Shown here: piece by piece, positions 1 through 7,423 of the stretch
How the letters are laid out: each line of letters opens with the position of its first letter
How positions within the stretch are numbered: position 1 is the first letter of the stretch
Origin: Candidatus Zixiibacteriota bacterium
Lineage (GTDB): Bacteria > Zixibacteria > MSB-5A5 > GN15 > FEB-12
Length of the DNA stretch: 16,063 bases
NCBI GenBank assembly: GCA_023700785.1
Contig: JAMPYH010000020.1
Coordinates: 1 to 16,063, forward strand
Direction: 5' to 3'
Notes under the pieces: generated by a model
What the model was told of the DNA's origin: nothing
What the model saw: the letters and a program-made list of their open reading frames with translations, nothing else
The model's database searches: none
Translations under genes and position numbers: made by a program

Positions 1-770
1 CACGGCTCCCCTTCGTTCCCGTACACTTTAAGATACTTCTGAAACGCTCCCGGCTTGCCGTTGAGACCGGAGTAGGAATCGACCGAAGTCCCCCGCAATT
101 TGATCGCCTTTTTCAACAGATACTGAATATTTCCGTGCAGTTCTCGAAGTTTCTTGGCGGAGATGCTGGTGGTCAGTCGTCGGGGGTGGAGTTTGCTCAG
201 GTGGAGCGCTTCATCGGCGTAGATATTCCCTATGCCGGCGACAAAGTTTTGGTCCATCAGCGCCGGTTTTATCTGCCGCGGACGCACATGGCAGAGCGCG
301 GCAAACTCGTCACCACTCATTTCCAACGGCTCCGGCCCGATCTTGATTAGACCGGGTTGTTTGAATAGTTCATCATTTCTGAACAGGCGCAAGCGGCCAA
401 ACCGTCGGAAATCGTTAAAGCGAAGATGCATCTGGTTTGGCGTGCCCGGCTGAGAGTCGAATTCAAAGATCACCAGATCATGCTTGGTGATCTCGGCCTC
501 GCGGTGGATCCAAAAGAAATGCCCGGTCATCTTGAGATGCGCCCAGAGGGTGATATCCCCCGACAACCGCATAAGGATATTCTTCCCGCGTCGATCGACC
601 GATTCCACCATGCGCGCTCGCAAGAGATCGGCGAAACCTTGCGCCCCGAACTTCGGGGATACAACTATCGAGCTTTTGGGAGCGTTGACCGTCACCCGTC
701 GGAATCTCTTTCCCACGACAGTGCGGCGCAGCCCGCGGACAACAGTCTCTACTTCTGGGAGTTCAGGCAT
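1..770 (-). CDS. mutM: Formamidopyrimidine-DNA glycosylase (Fpg/MutM), 3' end cut by window edge
   Basis: Base-excision repair enzyme that removes 8-oxoguanine and formamidopyrimidines and nicks the abasic site. Translating the minus strand from the ATG at 770-768 gives 256 complete codons beginning MPELPEVETVVRGL, the Fpg signature; Pro2 is the catalytic nucleophile and Glu3 the partner acid. Other family landmarks are the RRGKN segment (61-64, with the conserved Lys), HLKMTG (79-83), and the helix-two-turn-helix region with QNFVAGIGNIYADEAL (174-189). The frame ends in VYGNEGEP, and the last two bases read TG, so the next codon is almost certainly the first Cys of the C-terminal CX2C-X16-CX2C zinc finger, which lies outside the window. 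It begins 14 bases after the birA stop, so it is probably the last gene of nadC-birA-fpg. No clear Shine-Dalgarno precedes it. The paralogue Nei is unlikely because of the Fpg-type N-terminus. Confidence 0.96.
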   Translation of the reverse strand, partial: MPELPEVETVVRGLRRTVVGKRFRRVTVNAPKSSIVVSPKFGAQGFADLLRARMVESVDRRGKNILMRLSGDITLWAHLKMTGHFFWIHREAEITKHDLVIFEFDSQPGTPNQMHLRFNDFRRFGRLRLFRNDELFKQPGLIKIGPEPLEMSGDEFAALCHVRPRQIKPALMDQNFVAGIGNIYADEALHLSKLHPRRLTTSISAKKLRELHGNIQYLLKKAIKLRGTSVDSYSGLNGKPGAFQKYLKVYGNEGEP

Positions 771-784
771 GGTAGGGCCACTGA

Positions 785-1795
785 TCATTGCTTGAGGATG
801 GAGACCTCGCCGGCCGAGATCGGGATCCGTTTGCCGCCGTGGTAGAGGATCAGCGCGCCGGATGTATCGATATCGACCGCGACACCCTCGATCACATTCT
901 CGCCGGAGAGTATCCGCACGGACTTCCCCAGCATGGAGGAGTATTTCCGCAGCCTGCGCTGTGACTTCTTGAGACCATATTTCTGGTAGTCGAGATACTC
1001 GCGCTCGAAATTGCGGAGAAAGCTCTTGAGCAGTTCCGCCCGGTTGAGCTTTTTTTTGGTCACAACGCGGAGCGATGTCGCGGTCCGCTTGATATCCGCG
1101 GGAAAATCAGCCGCGCGCTGGTTGACATTGATCCCGACTCCCACCACAACATGCAGTATCCTGTGCCGTTCGGCGGAAAGCTCGGTGAGCACGCCGCAGA
1201 CCTTTTTCCCGCCGATCAGGATATCATTTGGCCATTTGATTTGAACCTCACCTGGCGCGACAGGGTCAAGGGTGTCCGCCAGGGCGAGAGAGGTCATGAT
1301 CGACAATCCCGGCGCCTGCTCCGGTTTGATATGCGGCCGCAACAGGATCGAGACATAGATGCCGGTGGATTCGGGTGAGAACCAAGTCCGCCCTAATCTG
1401 CCGCGCCCCTGACTCTGTTGTTCGGCGGTAACGATCGAGCCCTCCGGCGCGCCGGACTCCGCCATCTGGCTTACCAGATCGTTGGTGGACTTAACCAAAC
1501 GATAGGAATGAATGTGGCGGCCGATCAGCCTGGTCTTAAGCTGATAACCGACTTCTGTCGCGGTCAACAGGTCGGGCGCGTCAACGAAAGTGACATCTTT
1601 TGCCGAGAGTTTCAGCCGGTAACCCCAATTCCCGATCTCACGGAGCGCGGCGGCCAGTTCATCAGCATCCAGTTTGAAGCGTCTTTGCAGTCGTTCGCGC
1701 GCGACCGTTTTCCGGTCACGAATATAGGCCAGCAGATGATCCGCGATATCCTGGAGTTTTTCGCCGGAGCGGACGATATCCCGAAACTTCTTCAT
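785..1795 (-). CDS. birA: Bifunctional biotin-[acetyl-CoA carboxylase] ligase / biotin repressor BirA
   Basis: Cytoplasmic enzyme that makes biotinyl-5'-AMP and transfers biotin to the carrier lysine of acetyl-CoA carboxylase. The 336-residue protein has an N-terminal winged-helix (about 15-65) and then the catalytic domain: the biotinyl-AMP loop GRGRLGRTW (130-138), KWPNDIL (188-194), the lysine of GGKKVCG (196-201), and GVGINVN (219-225). A C-terminal SH3-like domain follows (about 285-336). Having the HTH means it could also act as a biotin-responsive repressor, but I saw no bio genes and no clear BirA operator in the window. Its ATG overlaps the nadC stop in an ATGA arrangement (1792-1795), indicating translational coupling. 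An unusual run of eight A on the coding strand around 1050-1057 encodes part of a Lys triplet. Confidence 0.95.
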   Translation of the reverse strand: MKKFRDIVRSGEKLQDIADHLLAYIRDRKTVARERLQRRFKLDADELAAALREIGNWGYRLKLSAKDVTFVDAPDLLTATEVGYQLKTRLIGRHIHSYRLVKSTNDLVSQMAESGAPEGSIVTAEQQSQGRGRLGRTWFSPESTGIYVSILLRPHIKPEQAPGLSIMTSLALADTLDPVAPGEVQIKWPNDILIGGKKVCGVLTELSAERHRILHVVVGVGINVNQRAADFPADIKRTATSLRVVTKKKLNRAELLKSFLRNFEREYLDYQKYGLKKSQRRLRKYSSMLGKSVRILSGENVIEGVAVDIDTSGALILYHGGKRIPISAGEVSILKQ

Positions 1796-2673
1796 TCGCC
1801 GGCCTGCAGAGAGAAATCAATCACCGGCGCCGAATGGGTTATCGCGCCGACCGAGATGAAATCAACGCCGGTTGACGCTATCGCGGCGACCGTATCAAGC
1901 GAGACATTCCCCGAAGCCTCCAGTTTAATCGACGGGTCCAAACTCCGGGCGACCCGCACCATATTCCGAAGCGAATCAACCGATTGATTATCCAGGAGCA
2001 ATCGGTCAACGCGCGCGCCGATCGCTTCGCGGAGCTGGGATTCGTTGGTCACTTCAACTTCTATCAATATCTTCTCCGCCTCGGTCTGAAACTGGATGCG
2101 GAAATCGCGCGACCGCAGATAATCCCGCGCCATCTGTACCGCGCCTGCGATCGACCCGGAGCTGGCAATATGATTATCCTTGATCAGGATCATGTCGTAC
2201 AGGCCGAACCGGTGATTAACGCCGCCGCCGTGGCAGACCGCCATTTTCTCCAAGATCCGCATCCCCGGCGTGGTTTTGCGGGTATCGAGGATCCTGGCGT
2301 TGGTGCCGGCGGTTCGTTCGACAAACCTTGAGGTGAGCGTCGCGACCCCGGAGAGATGCGCCATAAAGTTCAGGGCGACCCGCTCCGAGGCGAGGATGGT
2401 CTGGTTGAAGCCGTCAACATCGAAGATCACCGCCCCTTTCTCGAAATGGTCGCCGTCACGGTAGCGCGGCGTCACGCGATTGGCGGAATCAACAACTTCA
2501 TAGACATACAGCGCGGCCAACAGCCCGGAAAGGACTCCGGCTTGTTTCGCTACCAGTTTGGCTTTGAGCGGGTTTGGTTCAAGGCAGGCGAGCGAGGTCA
2601 GGTCGCCGCGGCCGATATCCTCGGCCAGCGCCTCTTTCACCGCCCGGAAGATCGATTCCTGATATGGATCCAT
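1792..2673 (-). CDS. nadC: Nicotinate-nucleotide pyrophosphorylase (carboxylating), quinolinate phosphoribosyltransferase
   Basis: Converts quinolinate and PRPP to nicotinate mononucleotide, CO2 and pyrophosphate in de novo NAD synthesis. The 293-residue product is of normal length and carries the whole set of family motifs: ERVALNFMAHLSG (97-109), LDTRKTTPGMR (129-139), the GGGxNHRxGLxD loop (149-160), KDNHI (165-169), EVEV (205-208), the EASGN turn (252-256) and SVGAITHSAP (275-283). I chose the ATG at 2673; an in-frame TTG at 2685 would add four residues and neither has a clear ribosome-binding site. It is the first gene of nadC-birA-fpg and is divergent from the KARI-like gene, with only 47 bases between starts. 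A minus-strand -10-like TAATAT (2715-2710) could serve it, but no good -35 matches. No nadA or nadB is in view. Confidence 0.96.
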   Translation of the reverse strand: MDPYQESIFRAVKEALAEDIGRGDLTSLACLEPNPLKAKLVAKQAGVLSGLLAALYVYEVVDSANRVTPRYRDGDHFEKGAVIFDVDGFNQTILASERVALNFMAHLSGVATLTSRFVERTAGTNARILDTRKTTPGMRILEKMAVCHGGGVNHRFGLYDMILIKDNHIASSGSIAGAVQMARDYLRSRDFRIQFQTEAEKILIEVEVTNESQLREAIGARVDRLLLDNQSVDSLRNMVRVARSLDPSIKLEASGNVSLDTVAAIASTGVDFISVGAITHSAPVIDFSLQAGE

Positions 2674-2685
2674 GGCTGACTGCAA

Positions 2686-2714
2686 TTTACATTCTTAATC
2701 TGTGAGGCTATATT
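2686..2714 (+). promoter_or_regulatory. Sigma70-like promoter placing transcription start on the KARI-like gene's ATG
   Basis: TTTACA (2686-2691) and TATATT (2709-2714) are separated by exactly 17 bases and each matches the sigma70 consensus at five of six positions. The expected start point, about seven bases after the -10, falls on the ATG at 2721, so the message would be leaderless; no Shine-Dalgarno precedes that ATG. The boxes lie in the 47-base gap between divergent genes and overlap the alternative nadC start region. The positions are visible; activity is inferred. Confidence 0.55.
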
Positions 2715-2720
2715 ACGCCA

Positions 2721-3671
2721 ATGCCGCGCAAAGAGAAAGCCAAAAAGAGAATTGCCGTCATCGGTTACGGCTCGCAGGGACGCGCCATCGCGCTTAATTT
2801 AAGGGACTCCGGATGGGATGTAGCGGTCGGCGTGCGCCGCGGCTCGAAGTCATTGAGCAGAGCCAAAAAGGATGGCCTTCGAAAAGTCGGACCGATCTCA
2901 AAAGTTGTCGCCGAAGCTGACATCGTCTGCTTCGCCTTTCCGGATCATCTGCACGGACGGGTCTTCAAGCAGAGTATAGGGCCGCACCTTAAACCCGGCG
3001 CGACCCTCTGGTTTCTCCATGGGACGTCGATACACTTCGGGTTTGTTCAGCCACCCGATAAGTGTGACGTCATTCTGATAGCTCCGCACGCTCCCGGTCT
3101 GGCGGTGCGAGAGAAGTATCTGTCAGATCGCTCCATCTCCGCGTTCTATGCGATCTCCCGGAATGGCTCGCGCCGAGCCGGATCGGTTACGTTTGCCTTG
3201 GCGGATGCGTGCGGATTCAGGCGATCCAGATTGGTGAAGACTACGTTTCATGACGAAGCGGTCGGCGACCTCTTTGGCGAGCAGGCGGTACTCTGCGGCG
3301 GATTGGCGATGTTGATTTCTGCCGGGTACGAAACGCTTGTCAATCGCGGGATCAAGCCTGAACATGCCTACCTCGAAGTCGCCTACCAACTCGACCTGAT
3401 CATCGCCTTGATCAAACAGTACGGCATGAGCGGGATGTGGGAGCGGATATCGGTCGCCGCCCGTTACGGCTCCCTGCTGACCGGCCCGAGACTGATCGAC
3501 CGCTCGACAAGATCCAGGATGAAGGCGGTACTAGCCGAGATAGAATCGGGCCGCTTCCCTCGCCGACTGGAATCACTCTCCGAAAAAGACATTTCTCACA
3601 TCTCCAAAGCGTTAAATGCCCTGACCCCGCGTTCGTTTGACCGAGCCGCCAGGAAGTATCAAAAGCGGTAA
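2721..3671 (+). CDS. Ketol-acid reductoisomerase (IlvC) homologue with altered catalytic residues
   Basis: A 316-residue relative of class I ketol-acid reductoisomerase (KARI), the NADPH- and Mg-dependent second enzyme of branched-chain amino acid synthesis. The Rossmann part has GYGSQG (15-20) and an NADP-type loop VGVRRGSKS (36-44); the knotted C-domain keeps DLFGEQAVLCGG (183-194), ITGP-like LLTGPRLI (252-259) and several identical blocks. From the recalled Pseudomonas enzyme, the equivalents His100 (LHG), Asp183, Glu187, Glu219 and Ser244 are present. However, the catalytic lysine of APKxPG is His123 here (APHAPG), and the second metal-binding glutamate of AYxExxxE is Gln223. The usual AEYG is ARYG. 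Ordinary KARI activity is therefore doubtful, and a changed substrate or binding role is possible. No ilvB, ilvH, ilvD or leu genes are adjacent, in contrast to typical ilvC. It stands alone, divergent from nadC. Confidence 0.85.
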   Translation: MPRKEKAKKRIAVIGYGSQGRAIALNLRDSGWDVAVGVRRGSKSLSRAKKDGLRKVGPISKVVAEADIVCFAFPDHLHGRVFKQSIGPHLKPGATLWFLHGTSIHFGFVQPPDKCDVILIAPHAPGLAVREKYLSDRSISAFYAISRNGSRRAGSVTFALADACGFRRSRLVKTTFHDEAVGDLFGEQAVLCGGLAMLISAGYETLVNRGIKPEHAYLEVAYQLDLIIALIKQYGMSGMWERISVAARYGSLLTGPRLIDRSTRSRMKAVLAEIESGRFPRRLESLSEKDISHISKALNALTPRSFDRAARKYQKR

Positions 3672-3740
3672 CCCGCAAAGCGTCCGTCGTGGTACGCTAT
3701 TTCACGATAAACCAACGAGTTAAGCGCTTTCCCCGGGTGT

Positions 3741-3752
3741 CGTTGCCAAACG
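3741..3752 (+). promoter_or_regulatory. Copy 1 of shared 12-base element CGTTGCCAAACG, upstream of the TonB receptor
   Basis: The identical 12-mer occurs again at 13698-13709, upstream of the oligoendopeptidase gene. It has inverted CGTT/AACG ends and contains TTGCCA, a -35-like hexamer also seen at 15952-15957. Here no convincing -10 lies 16-18 bases downstream, so this copy might be an operator rather than a -35. The 194-base gap 3672-3865 holds nothing else I can name. Confidence 0.25.
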
Positions 3753-3865
3753 AAATAAGACATAACCTGTCCATCTTTATGACATAGCCGTGACAAATCA
3801 AACCGGAATTGTCGCAGATTTATGCCGGAGTAACTCGGCCGGATGGCCGGTGAACAGGGACAGTT

Positions 3866-6082
3866 ATGAAGAAGCTGCTATTGCTATTTTTGGTTATAGC
3901 CGCCGGATATGTCGAAGCCGGTACGTTGAGTGGAAAAGTTCGCGATGCCGAGACCCAAAATCTGCTCAGCGATGTAAACCTTCGTCTGCTGGAGACCAAC
4001 CAGGCCGCGACCTCGGACAAGCGCGGCGAGTATCTCTTTAAGGATCTGCCGGACGGCATCTATCGTCTGGTCGCGACACATGTCGCCTACGATACGAGTG
4101 ACACACTCGCAGTGACTGTATCGGGCGATGTCATCTCAGATATCACGCTTCACCCAATGCCCTGGGTACTCAACGACGTGGTCGTGACCGGCACCCGCTC
4201 GCCGCATTTGCTGAAAGATGTTCCAGTGCAGACCGAGGTGGTCACCCAGCGGGATTTCCAGCGGACCGGCGCGAAGTCAGTTGATGAAGCATTGGCCGCG
4301 ACTATCGGCACGTCGATCAGCAACAATGATTTCACCGGTTCCGGAGCGTCGATACGCGGTATAGACAAGGATCGCGTTTTGGTGCTGGTTGACGGCGAGC
4401 GTGCGGTCGGACGAGTGAACGGTTCGATCGACCTCTCGCAGTTCGCGCTGACCAATGTCGAAAAGATAGAGATCGTTAAAGGGACCGGCTCCACTCTGTA
4501 TGGCTCGGAAGCGATGGGGGGCGTGATCAATATCATCACCAGGCGTCCGGATCGAGAGAGCAAGGAAGCGAACCTCTATCTTGATTACGGCACGCACCGG
4601 AGCGCCAATCCGTCGGGCGAGTTTTCCTGGGGGGGACAAAAAGCATCGCTCCTCGCCGGAGCGAAGTTTTACGGCACTGACGGATTCGACCTGATCCCCA
4701 AAACACCCCACACCAACGGCGGCGACCAGATCCGGCGTTGGAATTTCGATACCAAGCTGACCAACTATCTGACCGAAAAATGGAAAGTGACCAGCACCGC
4801 CCGATTTATGCATGAAAAGCGGAACTGGGTGGAGTCGGAGGAATGGCCCGGCTTTACGCTGGTCTATGACGATGAAGAACTGAACCGTCGCTACGAAGGT
4901 TCGGTCGGGCTGGACTATCTCTCCGGCGACAAGTACTCCATGAAGTTCAAACTGTACGGCACGTACTATGACCACGAGTGGACCAAGGTCGATCAGGAGA
5001 CCGGGACCTGGGTGGATACGTCCGAGACCGACGACGCCTACTGGGAGGCATCGTTTTCATCCAATTACGTGATCGGTGAGAACCATGTCGCCACGTACGG
5101 CGGCAATTATATCTACCAGGACCTCAAATCAACCGAGTTGAGCGGCGCGAAGAAGGCGGATCGGTCCGGCGCGGCCTATCTCCAGTACGAGTATTCGCCG
5201 GTCAAAAAACTGGTCTTTCTCCCGGGCGTGCGTTACGAAAACCACAGCTCATTCGGCGGTCGGTTCAATCCGTCGCTGAACATCATGTACCAGCCGAACG
5301 ACGCGATCAAGTTCCGCGGATTCGCCGGCTACGGCTTCCGCGCGCCGTCGATCAAACAGCAGTATTTCATTTTTGATCACAGCGCGGCAGGTTACATCGT
5401 CTATGGGGGGCAGGTTGATCTGCCGAATAATATCGCGTTTGATCCGAATAATCCGTTCCGTCCGCTCGAGGAAGAACACTCGATCAACAGCTCGCTGTCG
5501 GTGGAGTTTTCCTACGGGACGACCGGCCTGCATCGCTTCACCTATTTTTATAATCATCTGGAAGACCTGATCGAGTTTATCATGGTCGGCTCAAGCCCCA
5601 CCTATTGGCGCGGCATCTATGTGTACCAGAATATCGATCGCGCCTACACCGAAGGATACGAATGGGAGTCACGGGTGCGGCTGGCGTCCTGGCTCGATCT
5701 CTCGTTCTCGTACAACTTCCTGGAAGCGCACAACCTCGCGAATGGCGAGGACCTGATCAATCGTCCGGCGCACACGGTGAAGAGCGTGCTTTCGCTGTAC
5801 GACGCCGGTTCCGGTTTTGGCGGGAGCTTCTGGGGGACTTATCAGTCACATAAGCTCTGGACCGCCCGGACCAACACCGGCGGCAACGAAGGGGAACCGG
5901 TCTGGGCGCCGCATCGGACCACCCTGAATCTGAATCTGTTCAAACGCTTCTCGCGCGATCTCGAGGCGTTCGTCCGGGTGGAGAATCTTTTGGACGAAAC
6001 CGACGTGATCTTTGGTTACTGGCCCGGCAGGGAGCTCTTTGCCGGTTTCAAATATGGTATCGCACTCACGGATAACAGATAG
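3866..6082 (+). CDS. TonB-dependent outer-membrane receptor with carboxypeptidase-like N-domain
   Basis: Outer-membrane gated beta-barrel for energy-dependent uptake of a scarce ligand. The 738-residue protein starts with a signal peptide (MKKLLLLFLVIAAGYVEA, cleavage near 18). Next come a carboxypeptidase-regulatory-like beta-sandwich (about 19-97), a TonB-box-like DVVVTGTR (104-111), the plug domain with VLVLVDGERA (171-180) and the VEKIEIVKG...YGSEAMGGVINIIT segment (198-225), and the barrel. FRAPS (491-495), the later NPFRPLEEE (529-537) and VRVENLLDE (703-711) are standard receptor landmarks. FRAP plus NPxL boxes are typical of haem/siderophore/cobalamin-type receptors, but the ligand cannot be read from them. 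The ATG at 3866 has AGGGA five bases upstream. The next gene, a HmuY-like lipoprotein, starts 13 bases after the stop, so the pair is probably an operon analogous to hmuR-hmuY. The barrel ends in a few residues past the usual terminal aromatic. Confidence 0.93.
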   Translation: MKKLLLLFLVIAAGYVEAGTLSGKVRDAETQNLLSDVNLRLLETNQAATSDKRGEYLFKDLPDGIYRLVATHVAYDTSDTLAVTVSGDVISDITLHPMPWVLNDVVVTGTRSPHLLKDVPVQTEVVTQRDFQRTGAKSVDEALAATIGTSISNNDFTGSGASIRGIDKDRVLVLVDGERAVGRVNGSIDLSQFALTNVEKIEIVKGTGSTLYGSEAMGGVINIITRRPDRESKEANLYLDYGTHRSANPSGEFSWGGQKASLLAGAKFYGTDGFDLIPKTPHTNGGDQIRRWNFDTKLTNYLTEKWKVTSTARFMHEKRNWVESEEWPGFTLVYDDEELNRRYEGSVGLDYLSGDKYSMKFKLYGTYYDHEWTKVDQETGTWVDTSETDDAYWEASFSSNYVIGENHVATYGGNYIYQDLKSTELSGAKKADRSGAAYLQYEYSPVKKLVFLPGVRYENHSSFGGRFNPSLNIMYQPNDAIKFRGFAGYGFRAPSIKQQYFIFDHSAAGYIVYGGQVDLPNNIAFDPNNPFRPLEEEHSINSSLSVEFSYGTTGLHRFTYFYNHLEDLIEFIMVGSSPTYWRGIYVYQNIDRAYTEGYEWESRVRLASWLDLSFSYNFLEAHNLANGEDLINRPAHTVKSVLSLYDAGSGFGGSFWGTYQSHKLWTARTNTGGNEGEPVWAPHRTTLNLNLFKRFSRDLEAFVRVENLLDETDVIFGYWPGRELFAGFKYGIALTDNR

Positions 6083-6095
6083 AAGGAGAGAAAAC

Positions 6096-7154
6096 GTGAA
6101 ACGCATGTTCTATGGGTTTGTCATCCTGTCGCTGGCTATCAGCCTGATCGGCTGTTCCGATGACAAACCGACCAGCCCGGTCACCAATCCGGGGAATACG
6201 TCAACCAGTACCTGGAACGCGTCCGGCGGCTACTGGAGTTCGACAGTCGATGCTTCAAGCACGACCGAGTTCGCTTATTTCTCGTTCACTACGCGTGACA
6301 CTACGACCACCGGTGTGCCAAAAGTCGGGGCGACCAGTTGGGATCTTGGCTTCCGCCGCGAAGTGGTCAAGACCAACGGCGGCGCGTCCACCAATAACTC
6401 CGGTGATCTTCTCGCGACCGACCTTGGCGCCGTTGATTTCGCCGCGGTGACTGTCGCTGATACCGCCGGCAAAACCTGGGTCGCCGACCAGATAGCGTAT
6501 TTCTTCGACAACTGGTATGATTACAATCCGATCACACACCAACTGACCGCCAATCGGAATGTCTATTCGATGCTTGATGCCGGCGGGCATAACTATGTCA
6601 AGTTCCGGATCGACTCGCTGACCGGCGCCGGTATGCCGCCCGATATGGGGACTGTCTGGTTGACTTACTACTATCAGCCGACCGCCGATAACGCGTCACT
6701 CCCCGGTCCGACTGTCTCGACGTCGTTTGCCGTCGAATCCGGTACGGTCTATTTCGACTTTTCTTCCGGTGCTGTTGTCACTCCGGCCACGCCGAGCAAC
6801 TCGACGGAGTGGGATCTTGGATTTTCGTCGTACAACGTCTTTCAGAACTCCGGACCGAACGGCTCCGGCGCGGCGAAAGGATTTTACGCCTACACTGAAC
6901 TGACCGACCCGACCGATATCGACGCCTTCACCGCGCAGCCTGCCGCGCCGATGTTTCCGGATATCCCAAGTTCGGCGCTGACCGATTGGTATAACTACAC
7001 CGGTCCGCCGCTGCATCAGTTGCTGAGCAAAGAGAATATTTATCTGCTAAAGACCGGCGGCAAAGTTTACAAGGTAATGATCGAAAGCTACTACGCGAAT
7101 GTCTCAGGTGTACCGACCTCCGGACATTACACATTTATTTGGAAAGAGCTCTGA
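6096..7154 (+). CDS. Surface/periplasmic lipoprotein with two tandem HmuY-like domains
   Basis: Predicted 352-residue lipoprotein, partner of the upstream TonB receptor. HmuY proteins are lipoproteins that bind haem and feed an HmuR receptor; that role here is inferred from family and neighbourhood. I chose the GTG at 6096 because AAGGAGAG (6083-6090) lies five bases before it; the longer reading frame has no such signal. The start is followed by a hydrophobic stretch and lipobox LIGC with Cys20. Two repeats of the same plan follow: WDLGFRREVV near residue 87, DWYDYNP and NVYSMLDAGGHNYVKFRI in the first, WDLGFSSYNV, DWYNYTG and NIYLLKTGGKVYKVMIES in the second, each ending in a Y-rich or W-ending strand. 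Known HmuY proteins generally have one such unit, so this is an internal duplication. Which residues would hold a ligand is not evident. A terminator follows closely. Confidence 0.85.
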   Translation: MKRMFYGFVILSLAISLIGCSDDKPTSPVTNPGNTSTSTWNASGGYWSSTVDASSTTEFAYFSFTTRDTTTTGVPKVGATSWDLGFRREVVKTNGGASTNNSGDLLATDLGAVDFAAVTVADTAGKTWVADQIAYFFDNWYDYNPITHQLTANRNVYSMLDAGGHNYVKFRIDSLTGAGMPPDMGTVWLTYYYQPTADNASLPGPTVSTSFAVESGTVYFDFSSGAVVTPATPSNSTEWDLGFSSYNVFQNSGPNGSGAAKGFYAYTELTDPTDIDAFTAQPAAPMFPDIPSSALTDWYNYTGPPLHQLLSKENIYLLKTGGKVYKVMIESYYANVSGVPTSGHYTFIWKEL

Positions 7155-7177
7155 TTCTCCTTATGTATTGGTTTCTT

Positions 7178-7212
7178 GCCCTCGAGCGACTTGCGCTCGG
7201 GGGCTTTCTTTT
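7178..7212 (+). terminator. Rho-independent terminator of the receptor-lipoprotein operon
   Basis: An 11-base stem (7178-7188 with 7194-7204, one G-U pair, loop ACTTG) is followed by the T-rich run TTTCTTTT (7205-7212). It starts 24 bases after the lipoprotein stop. Confidence 0.88.
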
Positions 7213-7237
7213 GGCTGGTTACGGAGTTGCGAACCTG

Positions 7238-7256
7238 CTGTTCAATTAGTGAACAG
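7238..7256 (+). repeat. Perfect 7-base inverted repeat (CTGTTCA/TGAACAG)
   Basis: CTGTTCA (7238-7244) and TGAACAG (7250-7256) are separated by five bases. The repeat sits just upstream of, and overlaps the weak -35 of, the promoter proposed for the structured RNA, so it could be an operator. Nothing else supports that. Confidence 0.35.
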
Positions 7257-7269
7257 GCTTGCATATAGT
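7241..7269 (+). promoter_or_regulatory. Candidate promoter for the structured RNA
   Basis: The -10 TATAGT (7264-7269) matches the consensus at five of six positions; a weak -35 TTCAAT (7241-7246) lies 17 bases upstream. The expected start is about 7276, at the first base pairs of the RNA's closing stem. The -10 overlaps one arm of a competing perfect 10-base inverted repeat (7266-7275 with 7313-7322). Confidence 0.4.
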
Positions 7270-7385
7270 GGTTTGAGAGCAAGATCTGACTGCCCGCCAA
7301 GTGATTGTCCTACAAACCACTACCGGCGAGTTCGTAGTCGGAGAAGCGTTTCCGGGCAGCGGCATATCCTTTGCTCTCTTTCACC

Positions 7386-7410
7386 CTGACATTACAAAGA
7401 CTAATGTCAG
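7386..7410 (+). repeat. Perfect 9-base inverted repeat (CTGACATTA/TAATGTCAG)
   Basis: Arms 7386-7394 and 7402-7410 with a seven-base spacer form a hairpin between the RNA core and its terminator. It has no T-run and so is not itself a terminator; it could equally be a DNA operator. Confidence 0.6.
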
Positions 7411-7423
7411 TGATGTTAGACCA

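Noticed and set aside
3679..3698. AGCGT/ACGCT hairpin after the KARI-like gene as a terminator
   Set aside because: A five-base stem with a ten-base loop and a short ATTT tail is too weak.
4277..4975. 232-codon minus-strand frame inside the TonB receptor
   Set aside because: A shadow of the plug and barrel region with no family signature.
7319..7340. GTTCG-containing stem that resembles a tRNA T-arm
   Set aside because: The T-loop adenine and the acceptor, D- and anticodon arms are missing around it.
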